Shown one piece after another: positions 1-9,172 of a stretch of 64,000 nt of DNA (positions are counted from its first letter, which is position 1; each line of letters begins with the position of its first letter). The notes under the pieces are model-generated. The model was given only the letters and a program-made list of their open reading frames with translations, made no database searches and had not been told where the DNA came from. The position numbers and the translations under genes were made by a program. This DNA comes from UTCHB3 sp008363265 (lineage in GTDB: Bacteria > Bacteroidota > Ignavibacteria > Ignavibacteriales > Ignavibacteriaceae). The stretch spans positions 124,001 through 188,000 of the forward strand of contig BTUW01000003.1 of NCBI GenBank assembly GCA_045863055.1, written 5' to 3'.

Positions 1-95
1 TGCTATTATACATTAACATGATTTTAAATTAAATAGAAATTCATCAACTCTAAAATCCCTATTTCCCTTTAAACACGCAAATCAATTTTAGAAAT

Positions 96-947
96 ATGAA
101 ATATTTTTTTCAGTTAAATATTGTTTCCGAGCCGGCACTCGACGACGAGAATGCGGCGTTTCTCTGGATGTTTGAACCTGATGGAATGAACCTCGAGAGC
201 AACACAGTAAAACTCTTCTTTTCAGAGCTTGAAACCACCAGGACAGACGCGATCAGGGAGGGTCTGAACCGCTTGATCTTGGAGGGTGTCCTCGAAAAAT
301 TCGACATCTCTGTTGAAAAACTCGAGAGACAGAACTGGAACGAAGAGTGGCAGAAGAACCTGAAAGTACTGAAAGCAGGAACCAGGTTCGCGGTTAAACC
401 GACTTTCGTTGACTATACCCCCTCTCCCGATGAGATCATTATCGAGATCGATCCAAAAATGTCTTTCGGTACCGGTGAACACGAAACCACACGGCTGATC
501 CTGGGTCTTCTTGAAAAATACGGAAACAACAGGGAATTCGTTCTCGACGCCGGGGCGGGAACCGCCATTCTGGCAATTGCAGCCGTTAAGCTCGGCTCAA
601 AAAGGGCCATAGCTTTCGACAATGATGACTGGTGTCTCGAGAACGGGCTCGAAAACGTAAAATTAAATGATGTCGAATCCCGCGTTGAGATCAGGATCTG
701 TGAAACCAGGGATATCACTGAAAGAGGTTTCGATCTTATCCTGGCCAACATTCAGCGTGATGTGCTTCTCGCGATCGCCGGCGATCTGGCTGAGAGACAG
801 GCTCCGGGCGGAACTTTGATACTTTCAGGACTGCTAATAACCGATGAAGAAATAATAAAGCCCGTCTATCAGGATCTGGGTTACAGATTCATCGATAAAA
901 CGGGCGAAAATGAATGGATAAGTCTGGTCTTCGAATACAATAAATAG
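96..947 (+). CDS. prmA: Ribosomal protein L11 methyltransferase PrmA
   Basis: PrmA transfers methyl groups from S-adenosylmethionine to ribosomal protein L11 in the cytoplasm. The 283-residue protein has the family layout: an N-terminal substrate-recognition region followed by a class I Rossmann methyltransferase. The PrmA signature MSFGTGEHETT lies at residues 122-132 and the SAM-binding loop LDAGAGTA at about 150-157, followed by an ILAN motif in place of the usual N-P-P-F type motif. Length is typical. No clear Shine-Dalgarno precedes the ATG, which is common in this lineage. Its stop codon directly abuts that of the convergent amidohydrolase gene, leaving no intergenic terminator. Confidence 0.95.
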   Translation: MKYFFQLNIVSEPALDDENAAFLWMFEPDGMNLESNTVKLFFSELETTRTDAIREGLNRLILEGVLEKFDISVEKLERQNWNEEWQKNLKVLKAGTRFAVKPTFVDYTPSPDEIIIEIDPKMSFGTGEHETTRLILGLLEKYGNNREFVLDAGAGTAILAIAAVKLGSKRAIAFDNDDWCLENGLENVKLNDVESRVEIRICETRDITERGFDLILANIQRDVLLAIAGDLAERQAPGGTLILSGLLITDEEIIKPVYQDLGYRFIDKTGENEWISLVFEYNK

Positions 948-2597
948 TTATTTCTTGTAGACGGTCACCCCGTTCACAACGGTTCTCAATACTTTAGTTT
1001 CTTTGATCAGTTCCGGATCGATTGAAAAAATATCCCTGTCGATCACGGTAAGATCCGCATACTTGCCCGGTTCGATAGTTCCCAGTTTATCCTCCATGAA
1101 TGCAGCATAAGCGTTGGCGATGGTGTAGCCTTTCACCGCTTCCTCAACAGATATCTTCTGATCAGGTATCCATCCGTCCGGGTGCTTGCCATCCAGAGTC
1201 CGACGTGTAACTGCAGCGTAAATTCCAAGGAACGGATTCAGCGGAGCAACTGACCAGTCGGAGCCGAAACAAAGGTGAGCTCCTTCCTTCAGCAGATCAG
1301 CGAACCTGTAAGATGAACTGATCCTCTCGTGTCCCAACCTCTTGTGAGCCCACACACCGTCATCAATGCAATGATAAGGTTGAGCTGAAGCGATCACACC
1401 GTATTGCTTGAACTTTGGAATATCTTCTAATCTTAGATGCTGAGCATGCTCGATCCTGAACCGCCGGTCTCTGTCTGGATTTTTTGAGACAATTTCAGCA
1501 AACATATCAAGTATATAGCTGTTTGCCCTGTCACCTATCGCGTGGATCGATAACTGCAGCCCTGCCTTGTCAGCTTCAATGGCCCACTTTCTGAGACTGT
1601 CATTTGTGATGATATCCATCGGCAGACCTTTGTTTCCGGGATCATGAGCGTAACCCTCGAAAAACCATGCCGAGGCGGCACCAAGCGATCCGTCTGCAAA
1701 TGCTTTGAGTGACCCGACCTTCAGCATGTCGGATCCGAATCCATTCTCTATCCCGAGATTTGATAGATTTCTGAACTCAGCAATTGGCAAACGTGTATAG
1801 ATCCTGCAAGTGAGATCATTATTCCGCTCAAATTTTTGATATACTTTCAGATCATTCCTGTAAGTGATGTCATGAACCATGGTAAGCCCAAGTCGAGCAG
1901 CTTCGTTAAGAGCGCGTTTGAGTGAAGCTTCATTCTCTTTCTCCGAGGCAGGTGGGATCAGTTTAGAGACCAAAGTCATCGCCAGATCAACCAAAACACC
2001 GGTAGGTTCCCCTTTACTGTTCTTCTTAATTTCACCGCCTGAAGGCTGCGGGGTCGACGCATCGATACCGGCCATTTTTAGTGCCAGTGAATTAGCGAGG
2101 GCGATATGCCCATCGAACCTTGAGATCAACACAGGATTATCAGGTGAAATGTCGTCGATCATTTCTTTCGTCGGAAGGTCTTTTACCTCCCACGCTTCAT
2201 GGTCCCAGTCACCACCTGTGATCCACTCCCCTTTTCCTTTTCCGGCGATATACTGCTTTAACCGGTCTTTGAATTCAGCGGTTGATTTAGCAGGACGAAG
2301 ATCGAGCCCTCCGAGATATTCACCACCTGAAACAAAATGAACATGATTATCAGACAATCCAGGAAGCATTAAAGCACCCGCAAGATCTACAACTTCATGA
2401 TCATTCACAAGAAGCGATCGAGCCCCTTTCAGATCGCCGGCGTAGGTTATCAGGTTGCCTTGGGCGACCACACATTCAACAAATTTGGCTTTATCATTAC
2501 CGGTGTATATCTTACCATTTTGATACAATATCTGCTTCATCTGAGGGATTCCGTGTACTGAGAGCAAAATTAGAAGTAATAAAATTCGTTGTGTCAT
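948..2597 (-). CDS. Amidohydrolase family 3 protein (YtcJ-like), probably exported
   Basis: This is a metal-dependent amidohydrolase of the YtcJ/amidohydrolase-3 group. Visible motifs are the metal-binding HVHF soon after the N-terminal beta domain (LPGLSDNHVHF), a central HAIGDRA motif, an HAQH segment and a late FGSDWSVAPLNP block with the catalytic Asp. The C-terminus ends in the typical PGKYADLTVID beta strand. The start is placed at the ATG at 2597, which gives a leader MTQRILLLLILLSVHG resembling a signal peptide; a downstream ATG at 2540 would give a cytoplasmic form. The substrate cannot be read from the sequence. The gene is alone on its strand and converges on prmA with no spacer. 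Confidence 0.88.
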   Translation of the reverse strand: MTQRILLLLILLSVHGIPQMKQILYQNGKIYTGNDKAKFVECVVAQGNLITYAGDLKGARSLLVNDHEVVDLAGALMLPGLSDNHVHFVSGGEYLGGLDLRPAKSTAEFKDRLKQYIAGKGKGEWITGGDWDHEAWEVKDLPTKEMIDDISPDNPVLISRFDGHIALANSLALKMAGIDASTPQPSGGEIKKNSKGEPTGVLVDLAMTLVSKLIPPASEKENEASLKRALNEAARLGLTMVHDITYRNDLKVYQKFERNNDLTCRIYTRLPIAEFRNLSNLGIENGFGSDMLKVGSLKAFADGSLGAASAWFFEGYAHDPGNKGLPMDIITNDSLRKWAIEADKAGLQLSIHAIGDRANSYILDMFAEIVSKNPDRDRRFRIEHAQHLRLEDIPKFKQYGVIASAQPYHCIDDGVWAHKRLGHERISSSYRFADLLKEGAHLCFGSDWSVAPLNPFLGIYAAVTRRTLDGKHPDGWIPDQKISVEEAVKGYTIANAYAAFMEDKLGTIEPGKYADLTVIDRDIFSIDPELIKETKVLRTVVNGVTVYKK

Positions 2598-2650
2598 TTT
2601 ACAATAAATCGATTTTTGAAAACGGCAATTTAAGAAATGGTACAAATAAA

Positions 2651-2679
2651 AAAAGGCTGTCCTTTTGAGACAGCCTTTT
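2651..2679 (-). terminator. Rho-independent terminator after the type IX cargo gene
   Basis: A perfect 11-bp stem (2651-2661 paired with 2669-2679) has a 7-nt loop. Read on the minus strand it is followed by a run of seven T. It lies just downstream of the cargo gene stop at 2697 and upstream of the amidohydrolase start, so it separates the two minus-strand genes. Confidence 0.9.
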
Positions 2680-2696
2680 CGAAATCTGAATACAGA

Positions 2697-3950
2697 TTAT
2701 TTGTTAAGCATCATCTTGATGTTTGAAACAAAATTCTGTCCGTTTACGCCAACAGCGTTGATCTTCGCAATGTAGAGACCTGAGGTCAACTTCGAAGCAT
2801 CGAAGCTTACACTGTGTGAACCGGCTGACATGCTGCCGTTAACGAGGGTTGCAACTTCCTGACCAAGAACGTTGTAAACCGAGAGAACAACTTTAGCGTC
2901 GGTGGCGAGCGCGAAATTGATCATGGTCGAAGGGTTGAACGGGTTAGGATAGTTCTGGCTGAGAGCAAAAACTGCCGGACCTGTTACATCAACTTCGATG
3001 GCCGGTGAGTAATCAGCGGTTCCATCATAGTCAACCTGACGAAGTCTGTAGGTATATGTACCGTTTGCAACATTTCTGTCAACAAATGAGTATTCTCTCG
3101 CGGCGGTTGATGTACCAACGCCTTCAACAAATCCTACTGAAGCAAATTCTCCGGATGTACCTTTTCTTTCAATGAAGAAACCTTTATTGTTGGTTTCAGA
3201 AGCGGTTGCCCAGTTGAGCTGTACATCTGATTCAAGTGCAGTTACATTGAATGAAGCAAGTTCAACAGGAACAACGCCTGAACCAGCCATTACGTCATCA
3301 ACAAAAAGGGCTGCGCCATCATTGAAGTTGTCGGCTACGATGTTTCTGAAAGCAATGTAGATGTTTGAACCGGCTGGAACGAGTGAACCAACAGCAAAAG
3401 CTTTTGCATACCAGCCTGAATCAGCGGCTGTGAAAGGTATGTCAGCAACGTTAATTGTGAAAGCAGCTGTTGAAGTGTTGGTGGTTGTTGAAATCTTGAT
3501 CTCAAGTTTGTCGGCATATGCACCGAATTTTCTCAACCAGAATTTCAGGGAGTCACCAGCCTGAACATTAAGAAGCTGCGGGGTGATAAGCCATGAATCG
3601 TTTGCTGTGGCTCCACCGAGAGTATAGGTGAAGAAAGCGTTACCAGTTCCTGTGTTTCCCGGAGGATTGGTTACTGTTCCGCCTGTCCATCCTGGGATCG
3701 GTGTTGTACCAACCACGCCTCTGGCCCAACCTGTACCACCGTCAGGGGTAAGCTTTGCCCAGCCGGCTGGGGGAAATGTAAGGCCTTCAAAATTCTCGGA
3801 GATCGAGTTTGAACTCTCTATCCAAGGGCCTCTGGTGAATTCAGGTGCTTCTGATTTCTGCCAGGCTTTAATATTTGTTGCTCTTTCCTGAGCCTGGGCA
3901 TAACCGAATACAAAAATGGCCAACATGAAAATACTGAAGAATTTTTTCAT
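2697..3950 (-). CDS. Secreted protein with choice-of-anchor J-like domain and type IX sorting domain
   Basis: The product is an extracellular or cell-surface protein of unknown role, about 417 residues long. The start at 3950 is chosen because AAGGA precedes it and it begins a signal peptide (MKKFFSIFMLAIFVFGYAQA). The N-terminal half (SENFEGLTFPPAGW, later DSWLITPQL) resembles a choice-of-anchor J/MAM-like jelly-roll domain. A fibronectin type III-like stretch follows (VELASFNVTALESDVQLNWATASETNNKGFFIER). The C-terminus has NYPNPFNPST and VYNVLGQEV, the hallmarks of a Por secretion (type IX) sorting domain, which is normally removed on export across the outer membrane. Single-gene unit with its own terminator. 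Confidence 0.88.
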   Translation of the reverse strand: MKKFFSIFMLAIFVFGYAQAQERATNIKAWQKSEAPEFTRGPWIESSNSISENFEGLTFPPAGWAKLTPDGGTGWARGVVGTTPIPGWTGGTVTNPPGNTGTGNAFFTYTLGGATANDSWLITPQLLNVQAGDSLKFWLRKFGAYADKLEIKISTTTNTSTAAFTINVADIPFTAADSGWYAKAFAVGSLVPAGSNIYIAFRNIVADNFNDGAALFVDDVMAGSGVVPVELASFNVTALESDVQLNWATASETNNKGFFIERKGTSGEFASVGFVEGVGTSTAAREYSFVDRNVANGTYTYRLRQVDYDGTADYSPAIEVDVTGPAVFALSQNYPNPFNPSTMINFALATDAKVVLSVYNVLGQEVATLVNGSMSAGSHSVSFDASKLTSGLYIAKINAVGVNGQNFVSNIKMMLNK

Positions 3951-4116
3951 GATTTGTTCCTTGTTGTTGATGATTTGATGATTGTTAGAAAATTCTGGTT
4001 CTGATGTCAATCCCTTAACCGTCAGAATTTATTAGCTAATATTACGACTTTTTTTCAAAATCTCCAAACATTCCACCGATTTTCGCTAAAAATTTATTTT
4101 AATTCAGACAAATCAC

Positions 4117-4124
4117 TAATTTTG
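4117..4124 (+). promoter_or_regulatory. Candidate -7 box TAATTTTG upstream of the CDF gene
   Basis: TAATTTTG matches the Bacteroidetes housekeeping -7 consensus TAnnTTTG and lies 30 nt before the CDF start codon in an AT-rich divergent intergenic region (3951-4154). No convincing TTG -33 element sits about 20 nt upstream, so support rests on the -7 box alone. Confidence 0.4.
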
Positions 4125-4154
4125 AGAGCTATTATTAACTAAATTTCAGATTCA

Positions 4155-5132
4155 ATGCACTCTTTACGGGTCAAGGCCGGAACCATCTCACTTGTGGTCG
4201 GTCTTACTATGCTTTTTATGAAGTTCGGGGCTTATTATCTTACAGGATCTGCCGCGATATTTTCTGATGCCCTTGAGTCGATCGTTCATATTGCCGCCAC
4301 TTCCATGGCTCTGTTCAGCATTATATATTCCGCAAAGCCCCCGGATAAAGAGCACCCATATGGCCATGGCAATATGGAATACTTTTCCGCAGGAGTTGAG
4401 GGGCTTCTGATCCTTTTAGCGGCACTCGGTATTATATACTATGCGACGATGGATATTATCTATCCACCGGAGATCAAGAAACTTGATATCGGTATCGGAA
4501 TTGTTGCGTTCGCAGGCCTGATCAACCTGTTCCTCGGGCTCTATCTGATCCGGACAGGAAAACATACCAATTCACTCACGCTGGTTGCTGACGGAAAACA
4601 TGTATTGACCGATTCCTACACGAGTCTTGGGGTTATCATCGGCGTGGCTATAGTCTACTTCACAGATATCCAGATCATCGATCCCCTTTTCGCGATTTTC
4701 GTCGGTATGAACATCATCTTTACCGGTTACAAACTCCTTAGAGAAGCCTTCGGCGGCCTGATGCATGAAGCAGACGCAGAAACTGTACGTAAAGTAACAC
4801 GCTCAATTGTAGATCTTAAACGCCCGAACTGGATAGATATTCACGAATTAAGGTGCAGAAGATCCGGCAGTTTTGTGGCTATCGATTTTCACCTTATTCT
4901 TCCGTGGTACGTTACTATCAAAGAAGCTCACGATGAAGAGACACGCATAAAATCGGAATTGAAGAAGATATTCCCGGAATCTGACGTTATGATCCATTTT
5001 GACTATTGCAAACCGGAACTTTGCCGGTTCTGTTTCCATGAGAATTGTGCTGAACGAAGTGTTCCCCAGTCCACTGATTTCAAGTGGGACGAGGAGAAGG
5101 CTTCGGGCAGACCCGTCTATGAACTTTATTAA
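4155..5132 (+). CDS. Cation diffusion facilitator family metal transporter
   Basis: This inner-membrane divalent-metal/proton antiporter of the CDF family (325 residues) has about six transmembrane helices and a cytoplasmic ferredoxin-like C-terminal domain. Helix 5 carries the usual HxxxD pair (H149, D153). Helix 2 carries SDALESIVH, so the ligand pair aligns as ExxxH (E41, H45) rather than HxxxD or DxxxD. The C-terminal tail adds four cysteines (C285, C290, C293, C298) in a CX4CX2CX4C pattern that could bind a metal. Which metal is moved is not decidable from sequence. It is followed after 14 bp by the DHOD-like gene and may be co-transcribed with it. Confidence 0.9.
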   Translation: MHSLRVKAGTISLVVGLTMLFMKFGAYYLTGSAAIFSDALESIVHIAATSMALFSIIYSAKPPDKEHPYGHGNMEYFSAGVEGLLILLAALGIIYYATMDIIYPPEIKKLDIGIGIVAFAGLINLFLGLYLIRTGKHTNSLTLVADGKHVLTDSYTSLGVIIGVAIVYFTDIQIIDPLFAIFVGMNIIFTGYKLLREAFGGLMHEADAETVRKVTRSIVDLKRPNWIDIHELRCRRSGSFVAIDFHLILPWYVTIKEAHDEETRIKSELKKIFPESDVMIHFDYCKPELCRFCFHENCAERSVPQSTDFKWDEEKASGRPVYELY

Positions 5133-5135
5133 GAC

Positions 5136-5141
5136 AGGAGG
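5136..5141 (+). promoter_or_regulatory. Strong Shine-Dalgarno AGGAGG
   Basis: AGGAGG sits 5 nt before the ATG at 5147. This is unusual for the window, where most genes have weak or no Shine-Dalgarno sequence, and it fixes the start of the DHOD-like gene. Confidence 0.75.
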
Positions 5142-5146
5142 ATTGC

Positions 5147-6130
5147 ATGCCAGATCTTAGCATGAAGTATCTGAATCTGGAACTGAAGAACCCGCTTATT
5201 GCAGCATCTTCAGGAATTACAAAAACCTTGCCAAGTCTCAAAAGACTTGAGGATAACGGTATTGGTGCCGTTGTACTGAAAAGTTTCTTCGAGGAATCGA
5301 TACCGCGTCAGGCTGAACTCGATCCGGCTGAGAACTATCACCCTGAGATCTACGAGTATTTTGGATACGAGCACGATAAATATTTCGGCCTCGGCGAGTA
5401 CTGTGAAATGGTCTCAAAAGCCAAGGCGACGCTGAAAGTACCCGTGATCGCAAGTATAAACTGCGTGACTGCTGACTGGTGGTTCAAATTTTCGGAGCAG
5501 ATTCAGGCGGCAGGTGCAGACGCGATCGAACTTAACGTTTTCAATTATGCATCTTCACGGAATTTTGCGTCGCCCAATATCGAGAAGATATACACAGATA
5601 TCGTCAAGGGAGTAAAAAGCTGCGTTAGCATTCCCGTTTCGATAAAGATAGGCCAGAATTTCAGTTCCATCCCGAATTTCATCTCCAATCTTGAAAAAAG
5701 CGGGGTAAACGGGGTTGTGCTCTTCAACCGGTTCACCGATCTCGATATGGACCTGAATACTTTTCAGTTCAAAACTTCATTCGAATTCAGCGAGAGACAC
5801 GAATTTTTCGTTCCTCTCAGATGGATCGCCATACTCTATCGCCAGGTTAAATGCAGTCTCGGTGCCTCCACAGGAGTGAAAAGCTTTGAAGAAGTTGCAA
5901 AGTTCATTCTCGCGGGTGCTTCAGGAGTACAGGTAGCCTCGGTGCTTTACCAGGAAGGCCCGGATGTGGTGGCGACCATACTGAAAGAACTCGAGGAGTG
6001 GATGAACAATCATGGAATCAAAGACCTGAACAGTATGAAAGGGAAACTCAGTTTCTCCAAGGATGCCGAGGGTGTCGCAAACTACTATATGCGATCACAG
6101 TTTATGGATAAAATACTTGAGATCGAATAG
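5147..6130 (+). CDS. Dihydroorotate dehydrogenase-like flavoprotein
   Basis: The 327-residue protein has the FMN-binding TIM-barrel of class 1 dihydroorotate dehydrogenases. Typical pieces are NPLIAASSGITKT near the N-terminus, VPVIASINC, IPVSIKIGQNF and a phosphate-binding end ASTGVKSFEEVAKFILAGASGVQVAS. In true PyrD the NxxCPN loop gives the catalytic Cys; here the corresponding stretch reads LNVFNYASS with no Cys. It therefore fits the DHOD-like subgroup whose reaction is unknown better than it fits pyrimidine synthesis. It follows the CDF gene by 14 bp and ends 3 bp before the convergent ispE stop. Confidence 0.82.
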   Translation: MPDLSMKYLNLELKNPLIAASSGITKTLPSLKRLEDNGIGAVVLKSFFEESIPRQAELDPAENYHPEIYEYFGYEHDKYFGLGEYCEMVSKAKATLKVPVIASINCVTADWWFKFSEQIQAAGADAIELNVFNYASSRNFASPNIEKIYTDIVKGVKSCVSIPVSIKIGQNFSSIPNFISNLEKSGVNGVVLFNRFTDLDMDLNTFQFKTSFEFSERHEFFVPLRWIAILYRQVKCSLGASTGVKSFEEVAKFILAGASGVQVASVLYQEGPDVVATILKELEEWMNNHGIKDLNSMKGKLSFSKDAEGVANYYMRSQFMDKILEIE

Positions 6131-6133
6131 TCT

Positions 6134-6967
6134 CTAAAGTTCTTCAATGTGGACGAGATATTCCGGCGGAAGTGTTTCAGTAAATGCTTCCGCTTTTTTA
6201 TTGTCATCAAATATCCCGAAAACTGTCGAACCGCTGCCACTCATAAGTGAAAATTCGGCCCCGTGGTCGTAAAATGACTTTTTGAGCTTACCGATAGCCG
6301 GAAACTGAGGGAAAACGGTCTCTTCGAAATCGTTCTTGATAAACCGGCTTAATTTATTGTAATTCAAATCTTTAAGTCCATTTAATTCGCTCAGGTCATA
6401 ACCTGGTTTGGCGGGTTTACACGCTTTATAAGCAGCACCAGTGGCAACGTGTATACCCGGATTCACAACCACGATCACACCCTTTAGTTCCAGATCGATC
6501 GCTGTAAGCAGCTCCCCTCTTCCTTTTCCGATCGATGGATAAGGATGAATGAAAAAAGGCACATCCGATCCAAGCTGAAGACCAAACTTCTTTAGTTCTT
6601 CTTTCGTGTAACCCAGATTGAAGAGATCGTTCAACCCAAGCAAAACAGAAGCTGCATTTGATGACCCGCCTCCGAGTCCTGCACCCATCGGGATGTTTTT
6701 AGTTAGTGTTATCCGGCAATTCAGTTCTTTTCCCGTTTCCTTTTGGAGCAAACGGACTGCTTTGGTCATCAGATTCTGCTCCGGATCAAGGTTAAGTGAA
6801 GGATTGTCAGTCTCAATAAGGAGCCGGTCGCATTCACGCATGATTATCTGATCACTCAGGCCCAGCGGGTAAAACACTGTTTCGATGTTATGGAAACCGT
6901 CACTTCTTTTTTCAGTGATGAAAAGACCGAAATTTATCTTCGCGGGAGAGCTTATAATTAGCTTCAT
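6134..6967 (-). CDS. ispE: 4-diphosphocytidyl-2-C-methyl-D-erythritol kinase
   Basis: IspE phosphorylates CDP-methylerythritol in the MEP route to isoprenoid precursors, in the cytoplasm. The protein (about 277 residues from the chosen start) has the GHMP kinase order: SPAKINFGLFI at the start, the ATP-binding GAGLGGGSSNAA motif, and the C-terminal LMSGSGSTVFGIF motif. The start at 6967 (MKLIISSPAKINFGL) is preferred over upstream codons because it begins at the conserved strand and lies 2 bp after the stop of the preceding GT9 gene. It is the last gene of the four-gene GT9-ispE operon. Confidence 0.95.
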   Translation of the reverse strand: MKLIISSPAKINFGLFITEKRSDGFHNIETVFYPLGLSDQIIMRECDRLLIETDNPSLNLDPEQNLMTKAVRLLQKETGKELNCRITLTKNIPMGAGLGGGSSNAASVLLGLNDLFNLGYTKEELKKFGLQLGSDVPFFIHPYPSIGKGRGELLTAIDLELKGVIVVVNPGIHVATGAAYKACKPAKPGYDLSELNGLKDLNYNKLSRFIKNDFEETVFPQFPAIGKLKKSFYDHGAEFSLMSGSGSTVFGIFDDNKKAEAFTETLPPEYLVHIEEL

Positions 6968-6969
6968 CT

Positions 6970-8109
6970 TTATTTTTCTATAACTCTTACCGCTGCTTTT
7001 ACCACTGCCCTGTACATCCCATCCAAATCTATTTGATCGATACATTCAAGATTGTACGGACATGATTTTTTCCAGCAGGGCGCGCATGCAAGTTCTTTAG
7101 GATAAAACATCACCCCATGATCGTAGAGATCGATCTCTGTCCAGCAACTCAGACCAAACCAGGAAACTATGTACTTTTTGAGCGCGATACCAAGGTGCAT
7201 TCCAAATGAATCGCCCGTTACTATGATATCAGCCAGCGACTCATAAACAGCTCCCATTCTCACACCCTCATTCGTCGGGGTATTTATTACTTCGAGAGGG
7301 AAAGCGTTAGCGATCTCCTCGTTCCTGGCTTTATCCTCGGGTCCACCCAACAGTATCACTTTAAGATCAGTGTCTCTAAGTATCTGTTCAATTAACCAAA
7401 TATGCTGATCAACCCTCATCTTTTTGTTCGGAAAAAGGGTTGAACAGCCGGTATTAAATCCGACAATTGTGTCCTTTTCATGAAAACCGTACCGTTTCTT
7501 CAACTGCTCAGCTTTTTTTTCTTCCTCAGGTGTCAGCGAAAATACATAACGGCTTTGCTCGTACTCAAGATCAAGTGTTTCGGCTACATATTCCTGTTTT
7601 GTCTTTCTGTTCACCCTGAATTTCAGATGATCATCCAGACCAAGCCGGTAGTTATAATATGCTCCTTCGTTTACCGGAACGATCTTTCCATCCGCGTTCA
7701 GACCGAACCCCTTTTTCTCGTTTGCATCGACTGAATTAAGAAGCGCCGCGGCTTTGTGCGACTTGTCAAGATTCGCGGCGATATCGAACTTCATGTTCCT
7801 GAGGATATTGATCGATTCAGAGTTGTAGACAAAAACCTTGTCTAAAAGTGGGTTATTTTCCAGAAGTGGTGCCGAAAGCTTCTCAGTTATCCAGAAAATG
7901 GACGATTGAGGGTACTTTTTCTTCAGCAACGGTAGCTGGGCAGTCGTCATCAATACATCGCCCATGGCGTCAAGATTTATAAGCAGTATTTTGGTGCCTA
8001 TGGGAATGTTTTCCTTACATCCGTCTTCAAGACAGTTGTGACCGGGAAAACAAGGTTTATATCCATTGAAGTGCTTACAATCCGGTATTTTCATAAAGCT
8101 CAAGCTCAT
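6970..8109 (-). CDS. Glycosyltransferase family 9 (heptosyltransferase-like), copy 3
   Basis: This GT-B fold GT9 enzyme probably adds heptose or a similar sugar to lipopolysaccharide core at the cytoplasmic face of the inner membrane. The first Rossmann strand reads KILLINLDAMGDVLMTTAQLPLLKKKYP, and the donor-binding half has VILLGGPEDKARNEEIA and GDSFGMHLGIALKK. It carries an extra Cys-rich N-terminal stretch (CKHFNGYKPCFPGHNCLEDGC) before the fold and a C-terminal CAPCWKKSCPYNLEC block. The start overlaps the upstream GT9 gene by 35 bp; an ATG at 8094 is an alternative. The exact sugar and acceptor are unknown. Confidence 0.85.
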   Translation of the reverse strand: MSLSFMKIPDCKHFNGYKPCFPGHNCLEDGCKENIPIGTKILLINLDAMGDVLMTTAQLPLLKKKYPQSSIFWITEKLSAPLLENNPLLDKVFVYNSESINILRNMKFDIAANLDKSHKAAALLNSVDANEKKGFGLNADGKIVPVNEGAYYNYRLGLDDHLKFRVNRKTKQEYVAETLDLEYEQSRYVFSLTPEEEKKAEQLKKRYGFHEKDTIVGFNTGCSTLFPNKKMRVDQHIWLIEQILRDTDLKVILLGGPEDKARNEEIANAFPLEVINTPTNEGVRMGAVYESLADIIVTGDSFGMHLGIALKKYIVSWFGLSCWTEIDLYDHGVMFYPKELACAPCWKKSCPYNLECIDQIDLDGMYRAVVKAAVRVIEK

Positions 8110-9172
8110 TCTTTAAAAATGGTTCAAATTTTTCAATTACTTTTGCGAATCGCATATCCTTAAGGGTCGGTTCCTTGGTAACTACAGCTTCGTAGCGGGT
8201 GTTGTAAGGATACCATATTATATCATCAGTGTCGAATTTCACGTACAATCCAAACACGGGGACTCCGTGAAGTGAAGCGAGATGTACAGTTGCTGTATCA
8301 GGACTGAACAGAAGATCGATCTTCCCGATCATCGCTGCAAATTCTCCAAAATCAGGAGTGTAATAAGTTCTCTCTGAATAAGGATCGATCTCGAGAGCAA
8401 GATTTATATCCCGCGTGGAGCACAAAAGCAGATATTCAAGTCCCCTCGTTTTTAGAAACACGATCAGGTCCCTGAAATTCCTCGTTCCCCAATAGCGGGC
8501 CATGCTTCCTGCCGAGATGTTAATTCCAACGACGAACTTTTTCTCCGGAAATTTCGATTCAAAATACCGTCCAACCACTTCGATGTTATCAGCTGTGGGA
8601 TAGTATTTTATTACCACGTCATCTCCCAAAAATGTAATGGGTTTGCCATCTCCATCCGTAAACAACTCAGCGATTTTGAGTGAACGCTCGATCACATGAT
8701 GTTTTGTCGGATCAAGCCTGGGGACAGTATCGGTAAATAACGAACTGTTTCCCCTCTCAAGGCCGGCCACCCTGCTGATCTTAAGTTTCGAAATAATAAA
8801 ACTCACAGTAACTGATACATCATCGTGAAGATCCAGAAAAACTTTGAAGTTGCCTTCGTTCAATCTCCTGATCAGCGATTTGGTACCCTTTGAACCCTTT
8901 TCAAAAATAATGGTTTCATCGATATCAGGATTATTCCTGAAAACAAAATGGTTGTGTCTGTCAGCTATAACAGTGATCGAACACCCTGTATTCTCCTTCA
9001 ATTTATGAAGAAGTGGCGTAACTACAAGGGCGTCACCGATCCGGTTAAGCCTTATACATGCGATCCTGTCACCGGGCTTCAATGCGATATTCCCGTTATG
9101 CTTTTTTCTTCTCCCTCTAAGCAGTACCCACTGCAGAAAGAGGTTCTTAAAGAAAATCTCTGCCTTCTTCAT
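8075..9172 (-). CDS. Glycosyltransferase family 9 (heptosyltransferase-like), copy 2
   Basis: The 365-residue protein is a member of the ADP-heptose:LPS heptosyltransferase family. It has DRIACIRLNRIGDALVVTPLLHKLKENTGC at the N-terminal fold and FSPDTATVHLASLHGVPVFGLY in the donor-binding domain; the latter is the conserved S/T-D-T-A/G-xxH-x-A block. A short basic N-terminal segment precedes the fold. The start overlaps the stop of copy 1 by four bases (ATGA), which points to coupled translation. It probably acts in stepwise assembly of the LPS core together with its two neighbours. Confidence 0.87.
   Translation of the reverse strand: MKKAEIFFKNLFLQWVLLRGRRKKHNGNIALKPGDRIACIRLNRIGDALVVTPLLHKLKENTGCSITVIADRHNHFVFRNNPDIDETIIFEKGSKGTKSLIRRLNEGNFKVFLDLHDDVSVTVSFIISKLKISRVAGLERGNSSLFTDTVPRLDPTKHHVIERSLKIAELFTDGDGKPITFLGDDVVIKYYPTADNIEVVGRYFESKFPEKKFVVGINISAGSMARYWGTRNFRDLIVFLKTRGLEYLLLCSTRDINLALEIDPYSERTYYTPDFGEFAAMIGKIDLLFSPDTATVHLASLHGVPVFGLYVKFDTDDIIWYPYNTRYEAVVTKEPTLKDMRFAKVIEKFEPFLKNELELYENTGL

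Noticed and set aside
3628..3891. Plus-strand reading frame opposite the type IX cargo gene
   Set aside because: Low-complexity Pro/Val-rich shadow of the real minus-strand gene, with no domain and no ribosome binding site.
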